Assembly (NCBI RefSeq): GCF_023100945.1
Contig: NZ_CP064689.1
Coordinates: 8,662,001 to 8,726,000 of the forward strand
Direction of reading: 5' to 3'
Source: Bradyrhizobium sp. 200
GTDB lineage: Bacteria > Pseudomonadota > Alphaproteobacteria > Rhizobiales > Xanthobacteraceae
DNA length: 64,000 nucleotides
Part shown: one piece after another, positions 28,487 to 36,478 of the stretch
How the letters are laid out: the number at the start of each line of letters is the position of its first letter
How positions within the stretch are numbered: position 1 is the first letter of the stretch
The notes under the pieces: model-generated
Seen by the model: only the letters and a program-made list of their open reading frames with translations
What the model was told of the DNA's origin: nothing
Databases searched by the model: none
Translations under genes and position numbers: made by a program

Positions 28487-28500
28487 GGCAAAAATTTGCC
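28487..28500. promoter_or_regulatory. 14-bp palindrome upstream of the TauE/SafE gene
   Basis: GGCAAA-AA-TTTGCC is an exact palindrome in the 297-bp gap between the ClpP-like gene and the exporter gene. The gap otherwise shows no gene or recognised repeat. It might be an operator, though it lies nearly 190 bases from the likely GTG start. Confidence 0.35.
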
Positions 28501-28683
28501 TTCCCGGGCATTTTTAGTCCCTCATCCCTCCGAATTCAGTTATGCAAAGACGCGGGAACCGGCCCTGCGCACGCAAAGGTGCATGCGCGAACCGGATCCA
28601 CTGCCCGGCAAATACAACAGAAACCATGCCCTGAGCGGCCGCCCGGCCGCCTCTTGCGGCAAAGCCACAAAAAGCAGACGCGC

Positions 28684-29610
28684 GTGCAGCTCTACCTCCC
28701 GATCGCCGACATTCCAGTCAATGTTTTCCTCATCCTGGCGATGGGCGCGGCGGTCGGCTTCGTCTCCGGCATGTTCGGGATCGGGGGCGGCTTCCTGATG
28801 ACGCCGCTGTTGATCTTTGTCGGCATTGCGCCCGCGGTTGCGGTCGCCTCGGTCGCCAGCCACATCGCCGCCTCCTCGTTCTCCGGCGCGCTGTCCTATT
28901 GGCGACGGCGCGCCATCGATCCGCTGCTGGCGGCCGTGCTGCTGACCGGCGGCAGTATGGGCACCGCGCTTGGGGTTTGGACCTTCACGCTGCTGCGTGC
29001 GCTGGGTCAACTCGATCTCATGATCGCGACGTCCTACGTGATCCTGCTGACCACCGTCGGCGGCCTGATGTTCTGGGAAGGCCTGCGGGCGCTGCTCAGG
29101 GCCCGCCGCGGCGGGCCCGTCACCACGCGCCGGCCGGGCAGCCACGTCTGGATCCACGGATTGCCGCTGAAGATGCGCTTCAAGCGCTCGAAGATCTATC
29201 TGTCCGTCATTCCCGTCGTGGTGATCGGCCTGGTCATCGGCTTCATCGGCGCCGTGATGGGCATCGGCGGCGGCTTCATCCTGGTGCCGCTGTTGATCTA
29301 CGTGCTGCGGGTGCCGACCTCGACCGTGATCGGCACCTCGATGGTGCTGACCCTGGTCACGATGGTGTTCGCCACCATGCTGCACGCCGTCACCAACCAT
29401 CTGGTCGATGCCGTGCTGGCGCTGATCCTGATGATCGGCGGCGTCACCGGCGCGCAGTTCGGCGCGCGCGCCGGGCAGAAGATCCGCGGCGAACATTTGC
29501 GGCTGCTGCTCGGGCTCCTCGTGCTCGCCGTCGGCATCCGTTTTGCCGTCGAACTGGTGATCCGGCCCGAGGATCTCTTCACCATCCGCGAAACCGGGGT
29601 GACGGGATGA
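28684..29610 (+). CDS. TauE/SafE-family anion exporter
   Basis: A 308-residue membrane protein with eight or nine helices in two repeats. Each repeat begins with a Gly-rich motif: GFVSGMFGIGGGFLMTPLL near the N-terminus and GFIGAVMGIGGGFILVPLL in the second half, the TauE/SafE signature. The family exports sulfite, sulfoacetate and similar organosulfur anions. I set the start at GTG 28684 (VQLYLPIADIPVNVF), where similarity to family N-termini begins; the ribosome site is weak. It shares an ATGA overlap with the TIGR02186 gene, so the two are coupled. Confidence 0.85.
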   Translation: MQLYLPIADIPVNVFLILAMGAAVGFVSGMFGIGGGFLMTPLLIFVGIAPAVAVASVASHIAASSFSGALSYWRRRAIDPLLAAVLLTGGSMGTALGVWTFTLLRALGQLDLMIATSYVILLTTVGGLMFWEGLRALLRARRGGPVTTRRPGSHVWIHGLPLKMRFKRSKIYLSVIPVVVIGLVIGFIGAVMGIGGGFILVPLLIYVLRVPTSTVIGTSMVLTLVTMVFATMLHAVTNHLVDAVLALILMIGGVTGAQFGARAGQKIRGEHLRLLLGLLVLAVGIRFAVELVIRPEDLFTIRETGVTG

Positions 29611-30389
29611 CCCCGCGCCTCATCCTCATGATCGGATGGCTTGCGCTGGGCGCCGCGCTCGCGGCCTCGCCCGCGCACGCCGAACGGCTGATCGTGTCGG
29701 TGTCGAACCACCGCGTCACCGTGACGCCGAATTACTCCGGCGAGGAACTGGTGCTGTTCGGCTCGGTGGAGAAGGACGCCAATACGCCGGCCAATCGCAC
29801 TTACGATCTGGTGGTGACGGTTGCCGGCCCGCGCGCCGACATGGTGACGCGGCGCAAGGAGCGCAAATTCGGGATCTGGATCAACACCGACTCCCGGCAA
29901 TTCCTGAAAGTGCCGTCCTATCTGGCCCTGTTCTCCAACCGGCCGTTCGACGCCATCGCCTCCCCCGAGGTGCAGCGGCGGCAGCAGCTCGGGCTGAACA
30001 ACGTATTGCTGACCCAGCGCGTCGGCCCCGATTATGCCGACGTCGTGCCCGACGACGCGTTCCGCAGCGCCTTCGTGCGCCTGCGCAAACAGCACGGCCT
30101 CTATCGCGAGGAGACCTCGGCGGTGACGTTCCTGACGCCGACGCTGTTCCGCACCGGCATTCCGCTGCCGGCCGAGGTGCCGATCGGTCTCTATAACGTC
30201 GAGATCAAGCTGTTCGCCGACGGCGCGCTGGTGGCCAAGACCGAGACCGCGTTCGAAATCGTCAAGGTCGGCTTCGAGCAATTCGTCGCCACCACCGCGC
30301 AGCAGCACGGCTTCGTCTACGGGCTGATCACCGCCTTCATGGCGCTGATGACGGGCTGGATGGCGTCGATCGTGTTCCGGAAGGATTGA
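29607..30389 (+). CDS. TIGR02186-family periplasmic/membrane protein
   Basis: A 260-residue protein with a signal peptide (LILMIGWLALGAALAASPAHA), a beta-rich extracytoplasmic domain (VSNHRVTVTPNYSGEELVLF) and a C-terminal membrane anchor (LITAFMALMTGWMASIVF). This is the uncharacterised TIGR02186 family of alphaproteobacteria, usually placed next to a TauE/SafE exporter as here. The start ATG overlaps the exporter stop by four bases. It may be an accessory subunit of the exporter. Confidence 0.82.
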   Translation: MTPRLILMIGWLALGAALAASPAHAERLIVSVSNHRVTVTPNYSGEELVLFGSVEKDANTPANRTYDLVVTVAGPRADMVTRRKERKFGIWINTDSRQFLKVPSYLALFSNRPFDAIASPEVQRRQQLGLNNVLLTQRVGPDYADVVPDDAFRSAFVRLRKQHGLYREETSAVTFLTPTLFRTGIPLPAEVPIGLYNVEIKLFADGALVAKTETAFEIVKVGFEQFVATTAQQHGFVYGLITAFMALMTGWMASIVFRKD

Positions 30390-30404
30390 GCGAAATCTTA
30401 GATT

Positions 30405-30460
30405 CTTGTTTTGGCGCGCTTTCTTCACGCGAACCGGTATCCACTTCGCTCGAAAACGCT
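30405..30460. repeat. TTGTTTTGACGCG-family repeat, copy 2
   Basis: A 56-bp near-copy of the repeat at 7283-7337, from CTTGTTTTGGCGCGCTTTC to TCGAAAACGCT. It fills the gap between two convergent genes, the TIGR02186 gene and the sensor kinase, ending 4 bases before the latter's stop. Confidence 0.85.
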
Positions 30461-30464
30461 ACCG

Positions 30465-31826
30465 TCAGGCGCTCGGACGGAACACCGGCAATCCGATGCG
30501 CACGCGCGTGCCGCCGCCCGGCGCCTCCGCAATTCCGATCGTCCCGTCATGCGCTTCCACCAGGCTGCGCGCGACCGCGAGGCCAAGCCCCGCGCCGCCG
30601 GTTGCGCGATTGCGCGACGTCTCGAGACGATTGAACGGCTCCAGCATGGCCTGGCGCCGGTCCGCAGGAATCCCCGGCCCCTCGTCATCGACGGTCAGGA
30701 CGATGACGCGATTTTCCAGTTGAAGCCGCAGGCGGGCAACGCGACCGTATTTGATGGCATTGTCGACGATGTTGGCGACGATGCGCCGGAGCGCCAGGCG
30801 GTCGCCGAGCACAATGACGCCGCGCGCGGCCTCATCTGCCAAGAGCTCGACGCGACTTCCCTGAGCGCGGCGATCATCGGCCTCCGTGCGCACCAACGCT
30901 GCGAACCCCACCATCTCCTGCGAGAGTTGCCCGGCGCCGACGCGGCTCGACAGCAGCGCGTCATCGAGCAGGCGGATCATGTCGTCGATGTCGGCGATGG
31001 CGCGCTGCTGTTCGACCGCGTCTGGAATTTTCTCGACGCGCAGTCGCAGACGCGTCGCGAACGTCCTGACGTCATGGGCGATGCCGCCGATCAGCGTCAT
31101 GCGCGACAGCATCATCTCGCTCAGCCGCGTCTGCAGGCGGTTGAATGCGGCGATGACGGCGCGAATTTCCGGCGCACTGCGGCGCGCCTCCGGCAGTGGC
31201 GGTGGATCGGTGGAGAGGTCGACGCGATCGACGGCGGCGGCAAGCTGTGCCAGCGGCCGGGTTTCGCGCTGCATGACCAGCAAGGCCAGCAGCGCGACGA
31301 TGGTGCCGAACAATCCGGCGCCGAGGCCGACCGGCAGACCGAACGGCGTCACCGGCAAGCGGGTCGTCGCGTCGACAACCAGCGTTTCCCCGGTATGCAA
31401 CCCGATCCTGAACTCGACCGCGTTCGACATCGCTCGCGCCAGCCGCGGAAACCATCGGTCGTGGGTCGCAGCCGTTGTCGGCAGCACCGTAACCTCGCGC
31501 CCGAGAAGCGCGGTGGAATAAATCTCATCAAGCCTGGCTTGCTGATTTCGCTGGATGCGCGGTCGCAGAACCTGCGGTGCGCCGGCGGCCTCGACACGGA
31601 CCGAAAATTGCGGCGATGAGACGGCCTCAAGCAGCACGCCGCGCTTGCCCGGATCAGATTGCTCGACCATTTCCGCAATGGCCGCGAGCCGGCCCGGCGA
31701 AGGGCGCGCCAGTTCGTTTTCCCGGACCGACGTTCGATAGAACACCGCGACGATGGTGATGCTGATCGCGGAAAACGCGACGATCACGATCAGGGCAAGG
31801 CGGGTTGCCAGCGTCACGCGCAGCAT
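30465..31826 (-). CDS. Sensor histidine kinase (EnvZ type)
   Basis: A 453-residue membrane kinase partnered with the OmpR-type regulator encoded just upstream. It has two membrane helices (about residues 10-31 and 165-187) around a periplasmic sensor region of about 130 residues, a HAMP linker, and the phospho-accepting His in GGIAHDVRTFATRLRLR (about residue 251). The usual Pro after the His (HDLRTP) is replaced by Phe. ATP-binding boxes are VDNAIKYG (N box), DEGPGIP (G1) and GGAGLGLAVAR (G2). ATG 31826 overlaps the regulator stop (TGATG); a GTG just before it is also possible. Confidence 0.93.
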   Translation of the reverse strand: MLRVTLATRLALIVIVAFSAISITIVAVFYRTSVRENELARPSPGRLAAIAEMVEQSDPGKRGVLLEAVSSPQFSVRVEAAGAPQVLRPRIQRNQQARLDEIYSTALLGREVTVLPTTAATHDRWFPRLARAMSNAVEFRIGLHTGETLVVDATTRLPVTPFGLPVGLGAGLFGTIVALLALLVMQRETRPLAQLAAAVDRVDLSTDPPPLPEARRSAPEIRAVIAAFNRLQTRLSEMMLSRMTLIGGIAHDVRTFATRLRLRVEKIPDAVEQQRAIADIDDMIRLLDDALLSSRVGAGQLSQEMVGFAALVRTEADDRRAQGSRVELLADEAARGVIVLGDRLALRRIVANIVDNAIKYGRVARLRLQLENRVIVLTVDDEGPGIPADRRQAMLEPFNRLETSRNRATGGAGLGLAVARSLVEAHDGTIGIAEAPGGGTRVRIGLPVFRPSA

Positions 31827-32548
31827 CACGACACCTGCTTCACCGATGGCGTGAACAGATAGCCACCGTTGCGTACGGTGGTGATCAGGCCGGATCCCGG
31901 GCTCGCGGCATCGAGCTTCTTGCGCAGCCGCGAGATCAGCATGTCGACGGTGCGGTCAAACGGCTCGGCCGAACGTCCGCGCGTCCAGTCGAGGATCTGG
32001 TCGCGCGTCAGCACCCGGCGCGGCCGCAGCACGAAGCAGCCGAGCAGGTCGAATTCCGCGCTGGTGAGCTGCAGGGAATCGTCGCCGGAATCGCCGAACT
32101 GGATGCTGCGCGAATCGAGATCGACCACAAACCGGTCGAACGCGTAGCGCCGGACCGGAAGTTTTGCCGGCGCCGCCTTGACGCGGCGAAGGATGGCGCG
32201 AACCCGCGCCAGCAGTTCGCGCGGCGCGAACGGCTTGGTCAGATAGTCGTCGGCACCCATTTCCAGACCGACCACGCGATCGATCTCGTCGCTCTTCGCC
32301 GTCAGCATCAAAATCGGAATATTGTCGTCCGCGCGCAGCCGCCGGCAAATCGAAAGCCCATCCTCGCCCGGCAGCATCAGATCCAGCACCAATAGATCCG
32401 GGCGCATCCGCTGCAGCACGGCGTCCATCGCCTTGCCGCTGTCGGCGCACGCGACTTCAAATCCCTCCCGCTGCAGAAAGTCGGCAAGCAGCCGGCTGAT
32501 TTCGGGGTCGTCTTCCACGATCAAGAGCGAGGCCGGGGGCGCAGTCAT
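31826..32548 (-). CDS. OmpR-family response regulator
   Basis: A 240-residue regulator with an N-terminal receiver domain and a C-terminal winged helix. The phospho-acceptor is Asp56 (LLVLDLMLPGEDG); the acidic pair is VEDD near residue 11 and the Lys switch is KPFAPRELLAR. The effector domain includes LTSAEFDLLGCFV and RTVDMLISRLRKKLD. It is co-transcribed with the sensor kinase. GTTACA direct repeats 50 bp upstream of the start are probably its own binding site. The signal is unknown; neighbouring secreted proteins suggest envelope conditions. Confidence 0.94.
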   Translation of the reverse strand: MTAPPASLLIVEDDPEISRLLADFLQREGFEVACADSGKAMDAVLQRMRPDLLVLDLMLPGEDGLSICRRLRADDNIPILMLTAKSDEIDRVVGLEMGADDYLTKPFAPRELLARVRAILRRVKAAPAKLPVRRYAFDRFVVDLDSRSIQFGDSGDDSLQLTSAEFDLLGCFVLRPRRVLTRDQILDWTRGRSAEPFDRTVDMLISRLRKKLDAASPGSGLITTVRNGGYLFTPSVKQVS

Positions 32549-32597
32549 GGCCGCATTCTGGACAAGGTCGCGCGCCGTGCAAGGCCGAAGGCGCCGT

Positions 32598-32614
32598 TGT
32601 TACACACTGTTACA
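32598..32614. promoter_or_regulatory. Direct-repeat box for an OmpR-type regulator
   Basis: TGTTACA occurs at 32598-32604 and again at 32608-32614, exactly 10 bp apart, so both half-sites face the same side of the helix as OmpR/PhoB-type dimers require. It lies between the response regulator gene (50 bp away) and the small secreted protein gene (124 bp away), and could control both directions. Confidence 0.6.
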
Positions 32615-32737
32615 TTCCATCGACAAAACGATATCAGCCGTTTCTCCGCAGCAATATCGGGCCGACACGGCGCCGCCAGTCTCCCCGCATGGCTACCGCA
32701 ACGGCAGCCTTTTTCATCCATCAAGGAGACCGCGACC

Positions 32738-32962
32738 ATGAAGAAACTCATCGCCATGTCCACGCTTGCCGGCGCTCTTTCAATCGCTGCCGTCGCCGAC
32801 GCCAGTGCGTGGACCCGCTCCGGGACCTCGACCGGGCCGCGCGGGACGTCGAGCGTGCAGGCCTCGGGCTCTTGCGCGAACGGCTCCTGCTCGCGCTCCG
32901 TGACCCGCACCGGCCCGGCCGGCAACACCTACACCCGCCAGGGCACGGTCACCCGCTACTGA
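32738..32962 (+). CDS. Small secreted Ser/Thr/Gly-rich basic protein
   Basis: A 74-residue protein with a signal peptide (KKLIAMSTLAGALSIAAVADASA). The mature 50 residues are rich in Ser, Thr, Gly and Arg and hold two imperfect repeats centred on GTSTGPRGTSS and VTRTGPAGNTYTR, separated by CANGSC, which probably forms a disulfide. AAGGAG lies 9 bases before ATG 32738, so expression is well supported. I know no function for such proteins. It is divergent from the response regulator and may be its target. Confidence 0.7.
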   Translation: MKKLIAMSTLAGALSIAAVADASAWTRSGTSTGPRGTSSVQASGSCANGSCSRSVTRTGPAGNTYTRQGTVTRY

Positions 32963-33050
32963 CGGCAGTGGCGACCGCTCGGGGCCCCGGTTGCCCCGAG
33001 CGATCGCACCTCCAGCCACCAATTCCCCCCGTTACTCTCAGGAGATCACC

Positions 33051-33365
33051 ATGCCCAGGTTTTCCATATCTTCGGTACCGGCTCTCGCGCTGGCCGGCTT
33101 GGCTTCTGTATCAGCCGCGCTCCCCGTGGCTGCTTCAGCGCAGGCGCAGGTATCGCCGCAAATGCGCGGCGAAGCGATCGCGCTGATGCAGGTTTGCCGC
33201 GGCGATTACGACCGCCTGTGCGCCGGCGTGCAGCCCGGCGGCGGACGGGTGCTCGCCTGTCTCCAGAACCATGCGAACCAACTCAGCGCCGCCTGCGGAC
33301 AAGCCATGCCGCGCGCCCAATCGCTCAAGGACAGTGCGGCCGCCGCCGGCGTGATGCCGAAATAG
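33051..33365 (+). CDS. Secreted Cys-rich repeat protein (GLG1-like)
   Basis: A 104-residue protein with a signal peptide cut near ASAQAQ. The mature part, MRGEAIALMQVCRGDYDRLC and GGGRVLACLQNHANQLSAACGQAM, carries four Cys in the pattern of a single cysteine-rich GLG1-type repeat, common in small exported proteins of Bradyrhizobium. Function unknown. AGGAG lies before the ATG. It follows the small secreted gene by 88 bp and is probably in the same unit with the hydroxylase gene downstream. Confidence 0.8.
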   Translation: MPRFSISSVPALALAGLASVSAALPVAASAQAQVSPQMRGEAIALMQVCRGDYDRLCAGVQPGGGRVLACLQNHANQLSAACGQAMPRAQSLKDSAAAAGVMPK

Positions 33366-33381
33366 CAGGAGCGTGGACGCC

Positions 33382-34215
33382 ATGGAGCCGTTATTCCCCA
33401 GCCCCTACTTCCGCGGCCTGATCCTGGTGACGGCGCTCGGCTTCATGGCGCTCGAATATGGGCTCGGCCGCCTCGTGCATCGCGAGACGCATGATTGGCG
33501 TGAGAGTGCAGCGACGCTGGGCGTCGCGGTCGTGCAGAACCTCATCCGCCTCGTCGAGGCCGGCATTGTCGCCGTACCGTTCGCATTCGTCTATCAGCAC
33601 AGGCTCTTCGATTTTTCCGCGACAAGCGCGCCGGCCATGCTCGGGCTGTTTCTCGGCAGTGAGTTCCTTTATTACTGGCAGCACCGCGCTTCGCACCGGA
33701 TCCGCTGGATGTGGGCGACGCACCGGGTCCATCATTCGCCGACCAAATTCAACCTGACGGCGGCCATCCGATTAGGCTGGACCGGCAATATTTCCGGCAA
33801 TTTCCTGTTCTTCCTGCCGCTGGTCTGGATCGGATTTCATCCGTTCGCCGTCGTCGCGATGCTCGGCGTCAACCTGACCTATCAATTCTTCATCCACACC
33901 GAGCTTGCGCCGCGGCTTGGTCCGCTCGAGTTCGCGCTCAACACGCCGACACACCATCGCGTGCATCACGCGTCGAACGAGCCCTGCCTCGACAAGAATT
34001 ACGGCGGCATACTGATTATATTCGATCGCCTGTTCGGTACGTTCGCACATGCGCCGGCGCAGGAGCCGCTTCGTTATGGACTGGTCGGCGGCAAACGATC
34101 CTTCAACCCGGTGCGGATCGCGCTCGGCGAATGGATCGCGATGCTCCATGACGTCCGAAAGGCCGTAGGCGCGCGGGCAAAGTTTCGCGCGCTGTTCGGG
34201 CCACCCGGCGCCTGA
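33382..34215 (+). CDS. Sterol desaturase / fatty acid hydroxylase family protein
   Basis: A 277-residue di-iron membrane oxidase. Histidine clusters typical of the family are present: HRASH, then HRVHHS about ten residues later, and THHRVHH near the C-terminal end, which bind two irons. Four or so membrane helices are predicted. The substrate is a lipid, perhaps a fatty acid, hopanoid or carotenoid, but cannot be told from sequence. I prefer ATG 33382 (AGGAG 10 bases upstream) to GTG 33373, which is too close to the ribosome site. Confidence 0.85.
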   Translation: MEPLFPSPYFRGLILVTALGFMALEYGLGRLVHRETHDWRESAATLGVAVVQNLIRLVEAGIVAVPFAFVYQHRLFDFSATSAPAMLGLFLGSEFLYYWQHRASHRIRWMWATHRVHHSPTKFNLTAAIRLGWTGNISGNFLFFLPLVWIGFHPFAVVAMLGVNLTYQFFIHTELAPRLGPLEFALNTPTHHRVHHASNEPCLDKNYGGILIIFDRLFGTFAHAPAQEPLRYGLVGGKRSFNPVRIALGEWIAMLHDVRKAVGARAKFRALFGPPGA

Positions 34216-34246
34216 GCCGTGCACTTGGAGAGGCGGCCGCTACTCT

Positions 34247-35602
34247 TCAGTGCCCGGCAAAGAATCCCGCCCCCATTGCGAGCACGCTCAGCATCATCGC
34301 TGCTGTCGACAGCCAGCCCAGCCAATAGAGCGGGCCCGTGACGACGAAACGACCCATCACGTCCCTCCGGCGCGCCATGAACATCAGCAGCACCATCACG
34401 GGCACGGCGAGAACGCCGTTGATGACGGCGCTCCAGTACAGCGCCGAGATCGGGTTGATCGGCGTGAAGTTTAGCGCGATGCCTATCCCTGCCGACAGCG
34501 CCAGAACGGCGTAGAAGGCGGCGGCTTCCTTCGGCTTGCGCGCAAGGCCGACCGGCCACTGCCGCCCCTCGCCGACGGCGTACGCCGTGGCGCCGGCGAG
34601 CACCGGGATTGCCAGTAGTCCGGTGCCAACGATGCCGAGTGCAAAAATCACTTCTGCGAACGCGCCGGCAATCGGACGCAAAGCTTCGGCCGCCTCCGCC
34701 GAGGTCTGGATGTCGGTCTTGCCGGTAGCATGCAGCGTCGCGGCCGCGGTAACGATGATCGACAGCGCGATCAAATTGGAGAACGCCATGCCGATGATGG
34801 TGTCGGCGCGGATGCGGCTAAATTCCCGCCGCGCGCCGTAGTGTTTTTCGATCAGGGGACGCTTGGCCGCGTCGACGCGCTGGTCCTCGGCCTCCTGCGA
34901 AGCCTGCCAGAAGAACAGATAGGGCGAGATCGTGGTGCCGAGGATCGCGACGATGGTGGTGAAATAGTCGATGCTCCAGGTCAGGCGCGGCACGAGGATG
35001 CCGGCGAGCGCGTCACCCCAGGAAACCTTGGCGAAGGCGAGCGCCGCGACATAGGCGAACAGGCTGAGCGTCAGCCATTTCAGCACCATGACGTAGCGCT
35101 TGTAGTCGAGGAATATCTGCGCCGCCACCGAAGTCACGCCGAACAGCAACACATAGACGATGCTGTGGCCGCCGATCAGCAGCTTGCTGGCGTCCGCCAT
35201 CGCGCCGAGGTCGGCGCCGATGTTGATGGTGTTGGCGATGAACAGCAGCGTCACCACCAGATTGAGCAATCCCGATGAATAGTGCCGGCAGACATTTCCC
35301 GAAATGCCATGCCCGGTGACGCGACCGACGCGCGCGGAAATTTCCTGGATCGCCGCCATCAGCGGAAAGGTCAACAGCATGGTCCAGCCGATGCCGTAAC
35401 CGAGCTGCGCGCCGGCCTGGCTGTAGGTGCCGATCCCCGACGGATCGTCGTCGGACGCACCAGTGATCAGGCCGGGGCCGAGCGCCTTCAGCGCGTCGCG
35501 GAAGCGAAACGGCCGGGCGGGTTCCGCCGGCTTACCGGCCGCCTTGGTGTGGACCGCGCCCGGATGCTTGATATGCCCAAAATTCGATTTACGATCTGCC
35601 AT
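34247..35602 (-). CDS. Nramp-related divalent metal transporter, non-canonical
   Basis: A 451-residue membrane protein with eleven predicted helices and the Nramp fold (FRFRDALKALGPGLITGASD). Canonical Nramp proteins have DPGN in helix 1 and a Met-Pro-His motif in helix 6. Here helix 1 reads DDDPSGIGTYSQ, so the Asp stays but Asn becomes Gly, and helix 6 reads GTTISPYLFFW, losing both Met and His. This places it outside MntH manganese transporters, in a divergent clade whose ion may not be a transition metal. It is preceded by an EcfG-type promoter. Confidence 0.85.
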   Translation of the reverse strand: MADRKSNFGHIKHPGAVHTKAAGKPAEPARPFRFRDALKALGPGLITGASDDDPSGIGTYSQAGAQLGYGIGWTMLLTFPLMAAIQEISARVGRVTGHGISGNVCRHYSSGLLNLVVTLLFIANTINIGADLGAMADASKLLIGGHSIVYVLLFGVTSVAAQIFLDYKRYVMVLKWLTLSLFAYVAALAFAKVSWGDALAGILVPRLTWSIDYFTTIVAILGTTISPYLFFWQASQEAEDQRVDAAKRPLIEKHYGARREFSRIRADTIIGMAFSNLIALSIIVTAAATLHATGKTDIQTSAEAAEALRPIAGAFAEVIFALGIVGTGLLAIPVLAGATAYAVGEGRQWPVGLARKPKEAAAFYAVLALSAGIGIALNFTPINPISALYWSAVINGVLAVPVMVLLMFMARRRDVMGRFVVTGPLYWLGWLSTAAMMLSVLAMGAGFFAGH

Positions 35603-35625
35603 GCCAGGAGTCCAGCCGCAGCGAC

Positions 35626-35650
35626 AACGGCGCTGACGGGCACAGGTTCC
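35626..35650 (-). promoter_or_regulatory. EcfG-type general stress promoter of the Nramp-like gene
   Basis: On the minus strand GGAAC (35650-35646) is followed after exactly 16 bases by CGTT (35629-35626), the canonical alphaproteobacterial EcfG promoter. The start codon is at 35602, which leaves a leader of about 16 bases. I looked for the same spacing before other genes in the window and found none. Confidence 0.75.
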
Positions 35651-35665
35651 TGCTAAGGAACCTGT
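35642..35665. repeat. Perfect 24-base palindrome over the -35 of the Nramp-like promoter
   Basis: ACAGGTTCCT pairs with AGGAACCTGT around GCTA. It includes the GGAAC -35 box on both strands. It may be a hairpin ending the MBL/EamA transcript, or an operator that controls access of the sigma factor. Confidence 0.6.
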
Positions 35666-35698
35666 CTGAGAGCCCCTGGAGAGACAAGCGAGCTAGGA

Positions 35699-36478
35699 TC
35701 ATGCGGGATGCGCCGGCTCGATCGCCGTCGCCACCCCCGGCTCCAAAATTCGCAAGCGCGATCCAAAACCGAGTGTGTCGAAGGCGGCGCGCAAATCGGC
35801 GGCGTTCTGGCGGAAATGCGCCCAGCCGTCGGTATGCACGGGTACGATCACCGCGTCCGCAAAGGCCCGCGCGGTCTCGATCGTATCGTTGGTATCCATG
35901 GTGAGATGGAACGGACCGCGGGTCTGGGCGGCGCCGGCGAACGGCAACACCACGCCGCATTTGAAGCGCTTTGCGACTTCGGCGACGCCATCGAACCAGG
36001 TGGTGTCGCCGCTGATATAGATCGGGCGGCTGCCCGCCTTGCTCGATTCCACCACGAAGCCGATGACGTCGCCTGACAGCGGCTCGATGCCGGCCGGTCC
36101 GTGACGGGCGGGCGTCGCGGTAATCATCAACGACTGGCCGCCCTTCTTCAGCTCGGTCGATGCCCAGGGCGCAAAACCCTCGGTCTTGCCGCCGAGCCGC
36201 TTTGCGCCCGCCTCCGTCGTTAGCACGCGCTTCGCTTCACCGAGAAAGTCACGGCCGGAATGGTCGAGATTGTCCGAGTGCTGGTCATGGCTCAGCAGCA
36301 CCGCGTCGATCGCGCCGACATCGCGCACGCTCATTGCGGGTCCGGTCAATTTCTCCAGCTTCACATGCGGCAGTTGATAGGCGCCGGGCTGGTCGAAGGT
36401 CGGATCGGTGACGAGGCGGAAGCCGTCGATCTCGATCAGGGCGGTGGGCCCGCCGATCAGGGTGATGGTGAGAGTCAT
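35699..36478 (-). CDS. MBL-fold metal-dependent hydrolase (UlaG-like)
   Basis: A 259-residue metallo-beta-lactamase-fold enzyme. The metal site includes LLSHDQHSDNLDHSG, where the usual HxHxDH reads HDQHSDN, ATPARHGPAG, and ISGDTTWFDG; VHTDGWAHF supplies the last His. The group includes UlaG-type lactonases and N-acyl phosphatidylethanolamine hydrolases; the substrate is unknown. The start ATG at 36478 overlaps the EamA transporter stop by four bases, so the two are co-translated. Confidence 0.85.
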   Translation of the reverse strand: MTLTITLIGGPTALIEIDGFRLVTDPTFDQPGAYQLPHVKLEKLTGPAMSVRDVGAIDAVLLSHDQHSDNLDHSGRDFLGEAKRVLTTEAGAKRLGGKTEGFAPWASTELKKGGQSLMITATPARHGPAGIEPLSGDVIGFVVESSKAGSRPIYISGDTTWFDGVAEVAKRFKCGVVLPFAGAAQTRGPFHLTMDTNDTIETARAFADAVIVPVHTDGWAHFRQNAADLRAAFDTLGFGSRLRILEPGVATAIEPAHPA

